64,000 bases of DNA from Monarcha castaneiventris obscurior (Eukaryota; Chordata; Aves; Passeriformes; Monarchidae), in contig JAMPIT010000437.1 of the NCBI GenBank assembly GCA_026261815.1, positions 4,476,001-4,540,000 on the forward strand. Direction: 5' to 3'. The notes beneath the pieces were generated by a model. The model did not search any database, was not told the DNA's origin, and was given only the letters and a program-made list of their open reading frames with translations. The position numbers and the translations under genes are program-made. Each line of letters opens with the position of its first letter. Position 1 is the stretch's first letter. Of this stretch, positions 38,303 to 51,278 are shown piece after piece.

Positions 38303-38632
38303 TCAGGATGATATTTGATGAAGATGCAGGATGGGGATGTGCTCCAGCTGGAACACGATGCACCAAGTGATGGCTAACATGGCCATTGGTGTTGTGGTTG
38401 GATGCACAAACGTGCCGGGGTTTGAAAGGGCAATGGAGTGTAAATCATCCATGTTCAGTGTTTGCATGGGATTCACCATGTCCCAGGTTATGGGAAGAGC
38501 CCATGGGTGGTACCAAAGGTAAGAGTTCATCCTGAACACGCCACAGAAAGAAGGATTTGAAGCTGTTTGAGAAGAGGAGATGCCACCCATCTTTGACCAG
38601 ACCAGGGATGCAGCCTGGGAAGGCACACACAA
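38303..38632 (-). other. Unassigned 110-codon open frame
   Basis: An uninterrupted frame of about 110 codons runs on the minus strand, with a 63-codon frame open on the plus strand over its middle. The minus product has several W, H and P residues and stretches such as WYHPWALPITW and PGTFVHPTTTP. I do not recognise a family. No flanking splice sites, poly(A) signal or retroelement ends were established. It could be chance, a degraded mobile-element coding fragment, or an unannotated exon. It lies in intron 2, same strand as TNIK. Confidence 0.15.
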
Positions 38633-41600
38633 ATGTTTTAGGTCCTACCCGCTGAGGGAAGGCAGCACCTAAAGTCAGCTGGGTAATTCAGTCTGATCTC
38701 CCCACCTTGGCTGCTGGCAGAGGGGCTGATGAGTTGCCTTCAGGAAAAGAGATCTGCCCCATTCCAACAGCTCGTACAGGCCACAGACAGACGCAAAGAT
38801 GCCACCAGCAGAGCAGAGTCAGGCCAGGCTCAGCAGCAAGGGGATTGCTGCTCTGACTGGCAGCTACAATTTCCATGGTTAAGTTTTCTTTCAAAAGCCC
38901 ATATACAAAGCAAACTGAATCAATTTAAAAAGTGAACCCTGCAGCACTACAGAGTCACCTTCCTCTGTAGAAAAATGCTGCTCTTCACAGATGCCTTCTG
39001 CTTGTTGAGATCTAAGGTGTGTCTGCATCCTCCATAAGAGACCACGGCTGGTGCCAGGCCCTGGGAATGCACAGATTGTGTGTGACGCCACCAAAAACTA
39101 TCCTGGGTCCAGGTAATCTGTGTCCACAGCTGCCCTCTCACTCAGCTCCCTTTTATCCATTCTTCAAAGTCTCCCCTGATGCTGCTAAAAGTGATCTCGC
39201 TCCTACACTGAGCCAGTCAAATTTGCTGTCGTCAATTCTGCACTCACACAGGTTTTCTCCTCTGCTGCTGAAGACAGACCAGCTTCTCTGCAGGATCCCA
39301 AGGCCTGCAGGGACCACAGCCAAATCTGCAGCTACCAAAAGGACCTCCTTCCTTTGCACTCTTTGCACCAGCAAGGGCTCTTGAGAGGATGGAGCAACTG
39401 CAAAGTTCATTCCCCCAGCTAACAGCCGTCTCTGCACTGAGTGCTGAAGATGTGCTGAGACTTGTTTGCTTTTTTCAGCAGCAGTTTTCCCTCAATACTG
39501 ACCCCAAAGCCAGTTTCTCTTCCTTTGAGGACTCAAGGTCAGTCAGACCTTAGGAGGGGCAGAGAGTGTCTGCTATAGGATGGTTTGTCCACACACAGGG
39601 CACATCTCTCAGGTGAATGGAGTCATCTGGATACTTCAGTAACTGACTTGGGCTTATCCAAACGTATCCCACAATCCTCACACCTCAACCTCTTTGCTAA
39701 ATCCATTGTTTCAGTTGCACCTCTGCTTTTCCCCCTGGCTGAAACCCTTTTCTTTCACAGCATTCTCTGCACTTCCATTCCTTTTCCTAAACTCAGGAGT
39801 AAATCTAGTGGTAGCCTCTAATGGTGGGCATCAATAAAACAAACCAGCCTTGCGAGTCTTTTGTTCTCCAGTCAGACATATATCTGCTTTCTCCCCCTCA
39901 GTACTGCTTTCCTCTAAGCACCAGCTCAGCTGAGGGACTCCTGCATCACTGCTGCCAGGCTGACATCATTTAGATGGATGTTGTGGGGCCAGTCACCCCC
40001 GAGACCTGCCTCACTCCTCCATCATTTGGAGGTGCTCATCTATTACAACCATTTCCTTTCACAATTTCCTTCACCACTCTAACAAATTATCACCATCCCT
40101 ACCAGAGGTACTATATTTGCTACACATTTCTAGGTACCTCTGCTCCAAACAGTTTTATTAGAAGCCTTTGTACCCATTAAGGCCTGAAAGGATGAGTGCC
40201 AGTGGCCTTTTGTAGGTTAATCCACAAGAGATCAAGAGAGTGCAAGGCATTCTGTCTATTCAAATTACTCATTTTACATTATAATAATATGAATATTAAT
40301 ATTGTCCATTGAAAAAGTGTGTTAATTAGGATGCTGGCAGTTTTTTGGACCACTGCCACATGAAGTAAGCACTTGGGGGTATGTGACTATTCAAGCCCAG
40401 GTCCCAAATTGCCGTTTACAACAGCGGCACACTCAGTTCAAGAGCCAAATCACCAAAATAATGAACAAGGGAACAACCTACAGAGGGTTAATGTTACTTA
40501 TTTTTCCTCTACTAATTTCAGTTATTCCCCTTCCTAGTAAAACAGTATTTAACCAGACCACAAATAATTTGCATAGCACACACGTGCTGGCTGCTGGGAG
40601 GTTTTTAAGCTAACAGAACAAATGCCTCATTAATAACTAAGTGCCAAGAAATGCAGAAAGAATTTTGTACCAGACTACGAAAACCAAAGTAGTTCATTCT
40701 TCTGACGCTTGCCTTGGATTAAACACTATGCTCCTTTGATAAGACTGGTTTGGACACATGAGAAAATGAAGAAGGCAAGATCTACACATGCACAAAAAGG
40801 ATACAAACTTGGGAGGTTTTTGTAGCTCAGACACTACTTTTTTATGCAGGTAAAGCTTCCACAAGCTCAGGGAGAGGCCTGGTCACCGGTACATTAATAG
40901 CACATGGATGATCTTTAACAGATATGATATTTCCCCTTTCCAGTTTCTGTTTCTATTTTTATCCTACAGCATGGACATGCAATCTTCACTGTAGTCTGCT
41001 GATCTCAAGGCTGATCTTCATTTTCTGCCAGCAAAATGAAAGGTTAGCTACGGACCAGACACCAGAAAGGCCTCCTAGATGCCTGGGTATTTATGGACCT
41101 GATAATCTGGATGTCAGTGAGCATCTTGCCATAGAGGAAACAAGAAGCCCTGGGCACCACAGATCACCACTAGGACAACACCACTGTTCCCCAAAATGCC
41201 TGAGATTTGCAAACACAATCTTTTTTCCACAAAGGAATAAACCCCAAACATTTTTAAGTTTTTGCAAAAACAAGATTTGCACCAAGGGGTCCAATTTGAA
41301 TGACAAACCCATAGGTTTTGTTTGGCTGTGGTGTTTTCCCAAGGTGCAAGAGAAGCACATTTGATCCCTCGGATCTTTCTCATTCTGCTTCAGGGAAGGC
41401 ATTTTCCTTTGAGATCACTCTAAGCTGGAAACCCAAATCCAAATTTCCCACCTGTGAAGCCACTGCTGTACCATAGTTATTAGGGGTCAAAGTCCTTCTA
41501 CTCCTCAAAGAGGTTATAGCCAAAACCTATTTTCAGAAAATAGGGTTTCTCAGCATCGTGGGACTGACAAAACTTAGTGCCATCCTCTTCAGCATCTCAA

Positions 41601-43700
41601 AATAAGCTAATTTTGGCTCATACCCATCAGTCAAGAGATCGAGTTTCTCCTGCAGGATCTTCAGCAAAGCTTCCCAGCCCCATTTATGAAAGCAGAGACT
41701 TGAAAACATCTGCCAAGACACAATGACTTCATTTTTAGAAGCTCTTGGTTCCCTGACCTGCAATGTAAGTCAACCAAAGAATGAGGTCTACCAGCATAGC
41801 TGCAGCTCAGGTCCCCTTTTGCCTCATTGTAAACTAAGGCATCTAAAATTAAAACAGACTCCTGCAAGTGAGGATGACCAGGGCCTCTGGTTTTTGCATT
41901 CCCAGCCTGACATACAGGGCTGCAGATGAGATTTTGCATGTGCACATACACACACAGGCTCGGGGTGAGCGAAGGGTTCAAACACAAAGAATTCCAGGCT
42001 CTTGAAGACCATCAGTTGGAAGCAGCTGCAGAAACCTTTGATAATTCCCTGGGTTACTGAGCACTTTGTTGCTTAAATCTCTCCCTGGCCAGAGCTATTG
42101 CTTGTCACCCACCAAAAGCTAATCCTCTTTTTTCTGATTTCATCTCTATCTTCTCTTTTCCCCCTCTCCATACGAGCGCAAAGCACCTTTAATCTTAATT
42201 TCAGATATACTTTTCATGATGCTGCAGATGTGTTATCTGCCACTGACAGTATTTGCCACCTATTCTCCTTAAAGGACACTGCTTGACCTTGCAACAGCTT
42301 CCATGCCTCCAGCTTTAGAGGCTTTCTATTTGAATGGATCACAAGTAATCACTTTTCTGTATCCATTATTAGCAGTGAACCAGCTACCCAGAGAGCTTCT
42401 GCTTTGTTGGGCTTTTTTTTCCCCTTCCAAATGCAGCATTTTTCCCGGGCAGAGACATATTATGGCAATTCAGACACTGACAACTGTGTAAATCACACCC
42501 AGGCAAAAGTTATTGATGACCTCATTCCAGTAAAGCATGAGATGATCAGGCTGCCCCACGGTATTTTGATCATCTGAGAACCCTGAAATTGAAAGTCACA
42601 GGCTCCATTTTGCTTGGAAACCTAACAAAAGGCATTAACTGTGACAAAAGGCACTTAGAACATCTCTTAAATTATCTCATTTCACACCAGCAGTAACAAA
42701 TACTCATTTTCCTTTATTAACACACTCTCCTTGCCCATAACCGCTCTCATTTTTCTAATGTTGAATTAAAACGCTTTCAAGTTATTGATCCCTTCTGCTG
42801 GAATTCTTTTCTCCTGTTTTTATTAGTTCTTGTACACAGCCTCATTTGAGCGACACGAACAGTGCATCCAACACAGCCACCTCTCCAGCAGACCTGTCTC
42901 CCAGGAGTCGACGTGATTAATCTCTCCCGTGCAAGACAAGTCACGTTCCACAGCCCCAGCTCCTCCACACTGCCAGTGTGCTCGGAATGGCACTCTCACA
43001 TCTGTTATTAAATTATGTAATTACCTTATTTCTTCTCAAGTGCCTTCCCAAACAGGTTGTAGACAGTCACCAGTGAGGGAAGAAGAAAACCCAACACTGG
43101 GAGCGTTTGCTGGAGCTTTCAAGAGCATTTGCTCTTGCCTAGCACTGGATTTCTCCCCATGCCAACTCAGCTGTGGGCTCCCACAGCCCAAGGAACATTC
43201 CCTAGCACTGGAATAGTGCTGAAGGCAGTCATCAGCAGGCACACACTGCTGTGGCTATGCCAGGAGCTGCATCCCCTCCTGAGGGATGTGGGATGCCCTC
43301 ACAGCTGGCTGGGGCTTCTTGGACCCTCACAGGGACATCCCCCTGCCAGGGGCTCAGCCAGCTGAGGGATGGGGGTCTCACACTGCTCCAACTGTATTTA
43401 AATCCACCAGTGACAAGCAGAGTCCTCGCTAAACACAATCCCAGGCGCTGTATCACAGGTTTAGGGCTCTTTCTAGAAAAAAGACTGCAGATTTGAAGGA
43501 AGAAGGGTCATCTTAGACACATGGCCTAGCCCCAAGTCATGCTCTCTGTCAGCCCTTTGGCTAATCCCCTGCTAGGTGCCCTCTGCAGCTGCTGGCACCG
43601 CTCTGCAGCCCTGCATCTGCTGTGGAACAGCATGGGGAAAGCACCAGATTTCCTTGGCCAAGTTTTAGCTACTACAGGCGAGATGCAAATAAAAAAGGCC

Positions 43701-43719
43701 CAAACCAAACCAAACCAAA
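43701..43719. repeat. CAAAC pentamer repeat
   Basis: Almost four CAAAC units in tandem. It is a short, unremarkable microsatellite in intron 2. Confidence 0.9.
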
Positions 43720-46700
43720 TCCCCAAGATTGCCACGAGAGAGAAAAAGGCTGGAAGATGGAGGTGGTGCTGTAGTGCTTAACCCAAGTGAGCAAATGCGT
43801 TCTGCTTTCTCTGCACAAAGCTCAATGCTGATGATTCACAGAGCCCAAGCCAACCCAGGCCAAAGACACATGAATGGCTTGAGAAGCAGCCTCTCCCTGC
43901 CCTTCCTGAAGCAGAAAGCTCTCCTGTGACTGCACAATCCACCATGCCAGCACATCAGCATGTGTGCAAATCCATTTGCAGTCCGAGGAGTCACACGGCA
44001 GCCAGCATGAAGGAACAATGCACCCCATCCACGGTGGCTTTTAAAGGTTGAACAGTGACAGACCTCGAATCCAGCTGCTCCTGTGGGGGCAGAACTCCAT
44101 GGACAGCATCCCTGCTGGGGACAGCCATGCCCTGGGCCACTGCCCAGCTGAGTGACCTCCCTGTGATGCCCCCCTAGCCCCCGAATCGGTGTGGATGCTA
44201 AAGGCAGAGTAGTTCCAAACCACACCATGACTATCCCAAGAGATGCTGGCTTTTGTCAGGTCAAAAAACACTGAAGATACTGGAGCAGTCCTTTCAGCAG
44301 GTGTTCAAGGGCCCAGCCCACTGCTGGGCTGCTGCAGGATTTTCAGCTGATGCTGAGTGTTTTCTGTGTGACCAGGACTCACCCACTGGATGCTGCCCTT
44401 CAGTGCCACGGATCAAGACTTTTCTGCATTTTTGGCAGTTTCATGACTACAGCAAACAATGTTTCTGCAGAGTCCAAAAATGTAATTTGACATTGCGTTT
44501 CAGAAGCCTCTTTCTCTAACACAAGATTTCCATTTTCTTTGGCAAACTACCCCTCGTGTTAGCCCTACTGGCATTCACATACACAATTCATAATTCATCT
44601 GGAACAGGCTATTTACAGAAATTTTGCTGAACTGGCTTTCTATTAGTTATGTAGAAAAGAAAAGGTTTGGCCTTGATCCTGGACCTGCTGAATTAAAGTG
44701 TGAAAGGGAAAACCTCTGAAGCCTAGGAACGCAAAGGCATTTCCACTGGTGCTGCCCACTTCAACTACAGCCATAATTGCTCTAAAAAAAACAAGAGTAA
44801 TGGCAAGTCCAGTGGAATTTGCAATTTTCCCTAAGCCCTGATCAGTGCTTATACTGAATTTCTACCTCTGTAAAACAAAGATGCATTTCTGGCCTTTCAT
44901 GCTGTCCATGAGAGCTTCAAACTCTGAAGAGGTTTTTATGTCCCAGGTGGGGAAGGGAGAGGTTGGCTGGAGACTTCTGAATGCTCAGGTTAGGTACTGA
45001 ATGAGGCATCTTCTTCTCAAATAATGGTTTTGCTCAGGGAGAAATTGCAACACCAAGGAAAGTATTGGCATAAAGATTTACCAAATGCAAGATACGCTAG
45101 AGTGGAAACCTCCCATCTTTTCAAATGGGGATGCAAAGCATGAAGAAAAGAGTTAAGCTGGAAGGGTGAAATGGCTCCCTGTCCACATCTCACTGTGCTG
45201 GCCCCAGAGAGCAGGGCACAAGAGATGGTGGTCTCTCCCAGCACATCTGCTTACCTCTGTTTCCTCTGCCATCAAGTTTAACCTTCCCTCAGCAACAGCC
45301 ACAGTAAACTTGGGGCTTTTTAAATGCAAATCAACATTGCCACACAGGACACTGACCTGAATGCAGGCACACAGTCCCACCAGCCCAACGCCTTGGTCAT
45401 TATACCATCATCAGGAAAGTTAAGGATAGGGAGCAGAGGCCTTGGAATGAATTCCTAGCTTTCCCTTCCGACCCCCCATCTGGCTTACTACTACTTACCA
45501 TTACAACCATTCAGAGGAGGAGCTCAACTGAGAGCTCAGGACCAGAGATTCCCATACCATCCCAAACTTGAGGCCTCTGCCAGGAATCCCTGCAGACCCC
45601 AGGACTGTTTGTCCAGAGGAAGAACCATACTGAAGTTCACAAACACCAACAGTTACTTCAAGGAAAACACCATACCAACCTGTGAGGCATGAATCACACC
45701 TTTTAACTAATAATAAGGAACCCATGAGTTACTATTTTTTTAATGTAGCTGTTCTACTACATAATCCTGACCTCATTTTCTCTAGATACAATGCAGGCAA
45801 ACACAAAATACATTTCTTCACAGTGACCCTGTTAAGAACCATTTCTCGAGGGAGCAGAAGAACTGCAAGGAGCTAACGAAATTTATTTATTTGTTTATTA
45901 CAAACCAGACCTATTGAAATAATATCCCCACTCAGCACTAACTGGGAAAAAAATAATTACATCAGGTTAAGGCCACATCCACTGAAATAAGATGTGATGG
46001 AACTATCATCTGTTCCCTGCAGCCCAGGAAGAGCATCTCCTCCAGTGACAGCAGCACGTCACACTAACGGGTCTTGCCCAGCCAAGGTGCTTCTGCCTCT
46101 CCATCCTCAGTGCCCATGGAGAGCTAACAAAGCCAGCACAGCTTCCAGACCAGGCCTGTGGGCAGCTTTGTAAAATTAACTACAGGCATCTGATACCCAA
46201 TTTGGTCCTTTACAAAACTCTCTCCCTTCCATGGCTCCCATTTATAAACATAATGGGCTGGATTACCTCCCTGTCCCTTTTTGCCCCTGCACATTCCAGG
46301 TCATTTCAAGTATCATTTGTTGTCAGGTTCAGCTTTAGAGTGGGGTTAAAAAAAATAAAATAAAAGGTGTGCAGAAGGCTGCTCCTTTTGGAAACTCACT
46401 GCCACGGGTCACAAACATCCCCGTAAATATTAGAAACTGGAGCAAAGCAGCATCCCTTCCACTCCAGGCTGCTCCTCCTGCTGAAGCTCGGTGACTCTTG
46501 GTGAAACCCCCCAACCTCACAAATGAAGTAGCCCAACAACCCAAGAGGTTCCTACAGCCCCCAGGTCCAACCACCACTCTAATAAATTAGAGATTCATAT
46601 CAAGACAAAGTCCACCAGCCCCAATCCAGCCCTTAAATTTCTCATCCTCTTGCAGACCTGTGGGCCACTTCTGAGTCTCCTGGCTGCATCCCATCACAAC

Positions 46701-49168
46701 CTCTCTGCTGGGAAAACCAAGGTGACATATGGAAAAGGAGCATTTACCAACTCCTCTAAGAGCACTGCCCTGCTCCAGTGGAGAGCAAAAAAAACCTTGG
46801 GGAGGGAAGTCTGAGAATACCAACAAGCCCTGGGACATCAGTGCACAGGTGTGCAGCCCAGCCCAAGGCAGATAACTGTGTGAGCACACGGGCTGGGATG
46901 CTCCACACCCAAGGGTGAGCACAGGAAGAGGTGGCTGTGGCACCTGACAGGACTCTCTGGGCTGGATCACCACAGCTCGTGCTGACAACGGCTCAGGTTC
47001 CCCCACATCCCTCTCCAGCTGATTGCAGCACTGTCTGCAGCCCCAAACTCCCTCCCACACACGAGCTGAGATGGGCTGGGGGACGAGGGGATGCAAGGAT
47101 GGAGCTGGGCCTTTAGCCACACACTTCCATGTGGACATTTCAACACAAGAATTTAAAATACCTAAAGACACACAATAAAATTTGAAGACTTCAACAAAAC
47201 CAAAAAAATTTACGCCAATCTGCCATTCTTATGCAAGAAGAGGAAAAAATCCCACAACATTTGGAAGCAGGCTGTGTTTGCTTGGCACTTTCCATCTTTA
47301 GGTAATTAGTGTAAAGGGCTTCCCAGGTAAACCTAAGAATAAACAGCAGATTTCAAGAGAGACACCATTCTCTCTGCAGTGAGCCTTCAAAGCATACCCA
47401 GGAGAAGCTGCAGAGCTACATCCAGCTCCCCGTAGGCATCGCTTGCCTCCAAGTCCTCAGGGTCAGCCACAAGTTAAGCTGCATCAAAACTGGGAATGGC
47501 ATAAAAAAATGACAAGCAAGAAATGTCTCTGAAGACAAACACCACAGCATTCGCACAGGCTTCAAACCCACAGCCTGGACCAGCAGCCTGCTGCTCCTCC
47601 CATCCCCTTCTCCAAGCTCTCTGAAAAGTGCCTTCCTAGCTGAGAGTGGCACCTTCAGAGCTGGGAGGAACAAAACACCTCCCAGCTCCAAAACCTACTT
47701 TTCAGTGCTTCTCTCGGTTGTTTTCCTCAGCTGACCTAGCAGCAGCTGCTGTACTTGCTCCTCCGGGAATCAGCCTGGCTCCCAGCCTTTTGTTTCCAAA
47801 ATGCTGCTGCAGGGGCACCTCGCCTCCCCATCGCCTCACAGATGGATCTCCAGTGCTGGTGCCACCCAGCAGCTCCCAGCTCTGCCCCCCCAGACCACGC
47901 CAGCATTGCTCTTTCTGATTATGTAGGGAAAGGGGTAAAGACAGGGATGGGAAAGGAGAAGAGAGGAGTCATTCAGCAATGGCCACTGGAGAAGTCCACA
48001 GCAGCGAGGACCTGGCCCCAGGCTCCCTGCACACTGCACCAGGCCGGAATTCACTAGAAGAGCCTGTTACTTCTTAAATACAATATCCAAGTTTGCAACT
48101 GCAAAAAGCAGCGGGTACCAGCCTCGGCTGAGAGCAAGAAGCTCCTCACCTGTGCCCTGCAGCCTGGGGTTACCATTAGAGGGATATAAGCAAACAGCAG
48201 ATGTTTTTTGTAACCCACCCGAGCCTTACAGCATGCACATCTCACCTACCAGTCACAGCCACACCCTTGTGAAACACTGCTGGTAAGATCCTACAGTGAG
48301 CAGAGCTGGGGAAGCTTCAGCAGACAAGAAGCCACCACTCCCAAAACAGAGAGTGATGCTTTCACAGGCAATAACCCTAATTCTGAAATTTCCCAATTCT
48401 GAAAGCTGGCTCTTTTCTAAACACCTGTCCCACACTGCACCCCCACCTCTCACTTTAAGTGTCCTCACAAAAGATCTGAGAAAAGCCAAGCCTGAGTTCC
48501 CAGTGCAGCCATTCCTCTGGGACAGGAGAAGGTGGTGCTGGACACAGTGCTTGCTCCTATTATCTGCAAAGCAGCTGCTTGCACAGAGCACCTTCTAAAG
48601 CCCACAAGTCAAGGAGAGGGCTCTCCCTCTGTCCCTTTCCATGCCTGGCACCCACACAAACAGCACTGAAAGACTCCCCATCATGTTCCCCATGCTTTGC
48701 AGCACCACTGACTTCACTTGGCATCTTTAAAAGCAGTTTTTTTAACCCTAAGACATCAAAGATATCTTTTTGTCCTGCAAAACTGTGCGGTATTTACAGA
48801 ATCAGAGCATCCAGCAATGCAAGGGAGACTGGACAAATGTCACTCCACAGATGCATCAGTCTCCTCCTGACCTTCACCCTGCCCTTTCCCTCCACAAACT
48901 CTGCAGGGAGGGAAAGGGAACGGAGATTTAAAGGGAGGCAGTACAGAAACATTTTAAATCACCTTTTATAACCTGCATTCTCTGGGACTGAAAAAGCACC
49001 TTTCCCTTACATTATTCAGAAAGCAGCGAAGCTAATGTGACATATTGGTGCGTAGGTGTGTGGGGGCTGGTTTCTTGTGGGGGGAGGGAGGGCTGAGGGC
49101 TCGCTCTGTGTTTCAGAAAAATGAAGCAGCACAAGATGTACCAGTTGCTCTGGTAACAAAGCTTTTGC

Positions 49169-49185
49169 TTTTTTTTTTTTTTTTT
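49169..49185. repeat. T homopolymer (17)
   Basis: A run of 17 T residues in intron 2. No mobile element body was recognised beside it. Confidence 0.95.
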
Positions 49186-50410
49186 GTAAGAATGAAGCAT
49201 CATTTTAAGCATTTTTCAGTTCAGACTTCCTTGCCTGCATGGCAAAAACAAATCTGTGTTTCAGAAACACACACACTCCATTTGAGTCAGCATGGAAAGG
49301 ACCTTCTCCTCCAGAGCTACTATAACATTGTGGGGAAGCTGACAAAATTGAGGTCGCCCGTTTTCCTTCTGATAAGGCTACAGGAGTTATCACACACACC
49401 AGTACTCCAGCCCAGCCCCTTCCTGCGACCCAGTAAGAGCTGATAAAAGCCCAGCACCACCGGCGAGCTGGTGCCTGTGGAAGCAGTGGGGATCCCAGCC
49501 CTGGTGAGCATCCCCACACGGCAGCACCACCATCCTCTCTGCCAGCACACGGAGCCATCCCAGCGGAAACAATGGCTTAATATTTAACACTTCTTGTAAT
49601 ACAGAGGGATTACAAAGCAGCTTGTAAGTCCTGTAAATCCATTCACACTCCCACAGACCATCCCTGACCTCAAAGGTGACGTGTGGCCAGTGCCCGCCCA
49701 CAAAGGTCCGTGTCTGGATGTGGATGTGAGTGGTGCAGCCAACACCAAAACCATCTCAGAGGAAAGAAGAGCCTGGGACAGGGCAAGGTGGGCACACACA
49801 AAGTGCCCCCCTGCCTCAGTCCCCTGGAGCAGGCTCTCCGTGCAGCACTACAGCAAGGGGAAAGCCAGGGAGCTTCCCAACGCAGAGGGACCGACCCCTC
49901 GTGTGCACTGACCATGAGAGAGCACGAGGAAGGATGGCTACACACATTCACACACGTGTGGTTACACTCAGCCTGCCCTGCCCTGCAGCGAAAGTAACCT
50001 CTGAAGAGCTTGAAAACACAAAAAAGGACCCAAAGCTGAGGATACAACACCAGAACCACCAATGCAGCTCAAGACACACCCAACTTCACACCATCACAGT
50101 TCATCTGAGAAACGAGAAGGTGGGAAACGAGAAATGCTCAGAGCGCACCTTCAAATGCAATAGCTGGCTGCCTAGGGTTAGAGCTGCTTGTTTAGACTGC
50201 GAGATGATGGGGCTCTGAATTCCTTCAGCAGCCTGTGGATGGGGGCACCAGGTGCCCTTGGGTGTGCTCAGCACCACAGGCCGGGTGCTGGGACAAGGGT
50301 GGCTGGCAGCACGACCCGGTCTGCAGGCACTGGTGTGCACACATTCAGTCTGGCCTCTCCAGCAAAGCACAGCAGTCAGTCTGCAGGTATAAAAGCTGTG
50401 TCTATAAACT

Positions 50411-50602
50411 ACAGTTAATTCTTTACAGCAACAATCCCCAGGAATTATTAATTGTGTGCAGCATGGTAGCTTCTTCCACACAGATAAAGCAACAGTGATT
50501 AATTATCGAGCTATTGACCATCAGCCTTTCAGAAAGGGAGACAATGTACCAACTGATGATTAAAGACAATTACTGTCATTCTTGATTCAGGCTAATTATC
50601 TG
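50411..50602. promoter_or_regulatory. Candidate conserved noncoding element rich in homeodomain motifs
   Basis: Within about 190 bp there are TTAATT (50415-50420), ATTAATT (50447-50453), TAATTA (50500-50505), CAATTA (50577-50582) and CTAATTATC (50592-50600), plus a GATA-type CAGATAA (50480-50486). Such clustering is typical of vertebrate developmental enhancers. Conservation cannot be judged from one sequence, and AT-rich DNA produces these motifs by chance, so this is only a candidate. Confidence 0.3.
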
Positions 50603-51264
50603 AACTCCTAATAATGACACAGGAACCTGAAGAGTTTCTGTTCTCACCAGGGCTGATGCAAGGCCCCAGCACTTGATCAGCAGCAGCCAGACTGAGACAG
50701 ACGCCAGGCAAGTTAAACACAGCACAGACCCCACTCTCTTTTCTCATATTCACCCTCAAAAATAAGTTAAAGGGAAAAGGAGTCTTCTAAAAGCCTTTTT
50801 TTAAGATACTTGCCTGCTACCCCACCAGCCTGCACTGGTGGAATGCCTGGGGATGCCAAGAGGAAAGATGCCACTGTGCCTGGAGTGCACAAACAGCACC
50901 CAGGAGTGCAGGACACGCGTTATTCCTCCTCCTCTGGCATCTGCAAACTCCAGGACAACATTATCAAACACAGGCTTGTGCCTGGGACATTCCCACAGGT
51001 TTGTCTCAGGGACCAAATTGTCCCAGCAGTCCTGCAGCTCCCAGCTCTCCAGCAACAGGTGACCTTGGATTTCAAATATTTTATTCACTTTCTGACACCC
51101 ACATACCTCAACATCTCCATCTACTGGGTCAAAGCTGGGCATTTGCCTCCAGGTGGATCAGTCCTGGCTTCCTGCAAATACCAGCTGGGCAATAAATACA
51201 TCCTCACTAAAGACCTTGGGATGCATTTCCTCAGCCTTTCCCCCTGTGTATTATACCCCAGACA

Positions 51265-51278
51265 GACACACACACACA
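51265..51278. repeat. AC dinucleotide repeat
   Basis: A short run of AC units in intron 2, probably too short to be highly polymorphic. Confidence 0.8.

Noticed and set aside
46587..47171. 194-codon minus-strand open frame
   Set aside because: No recognisable domain and no splice or promoter context. Frames of this length occur by chance in CpG-poor, C/G-skewed intron sequence.
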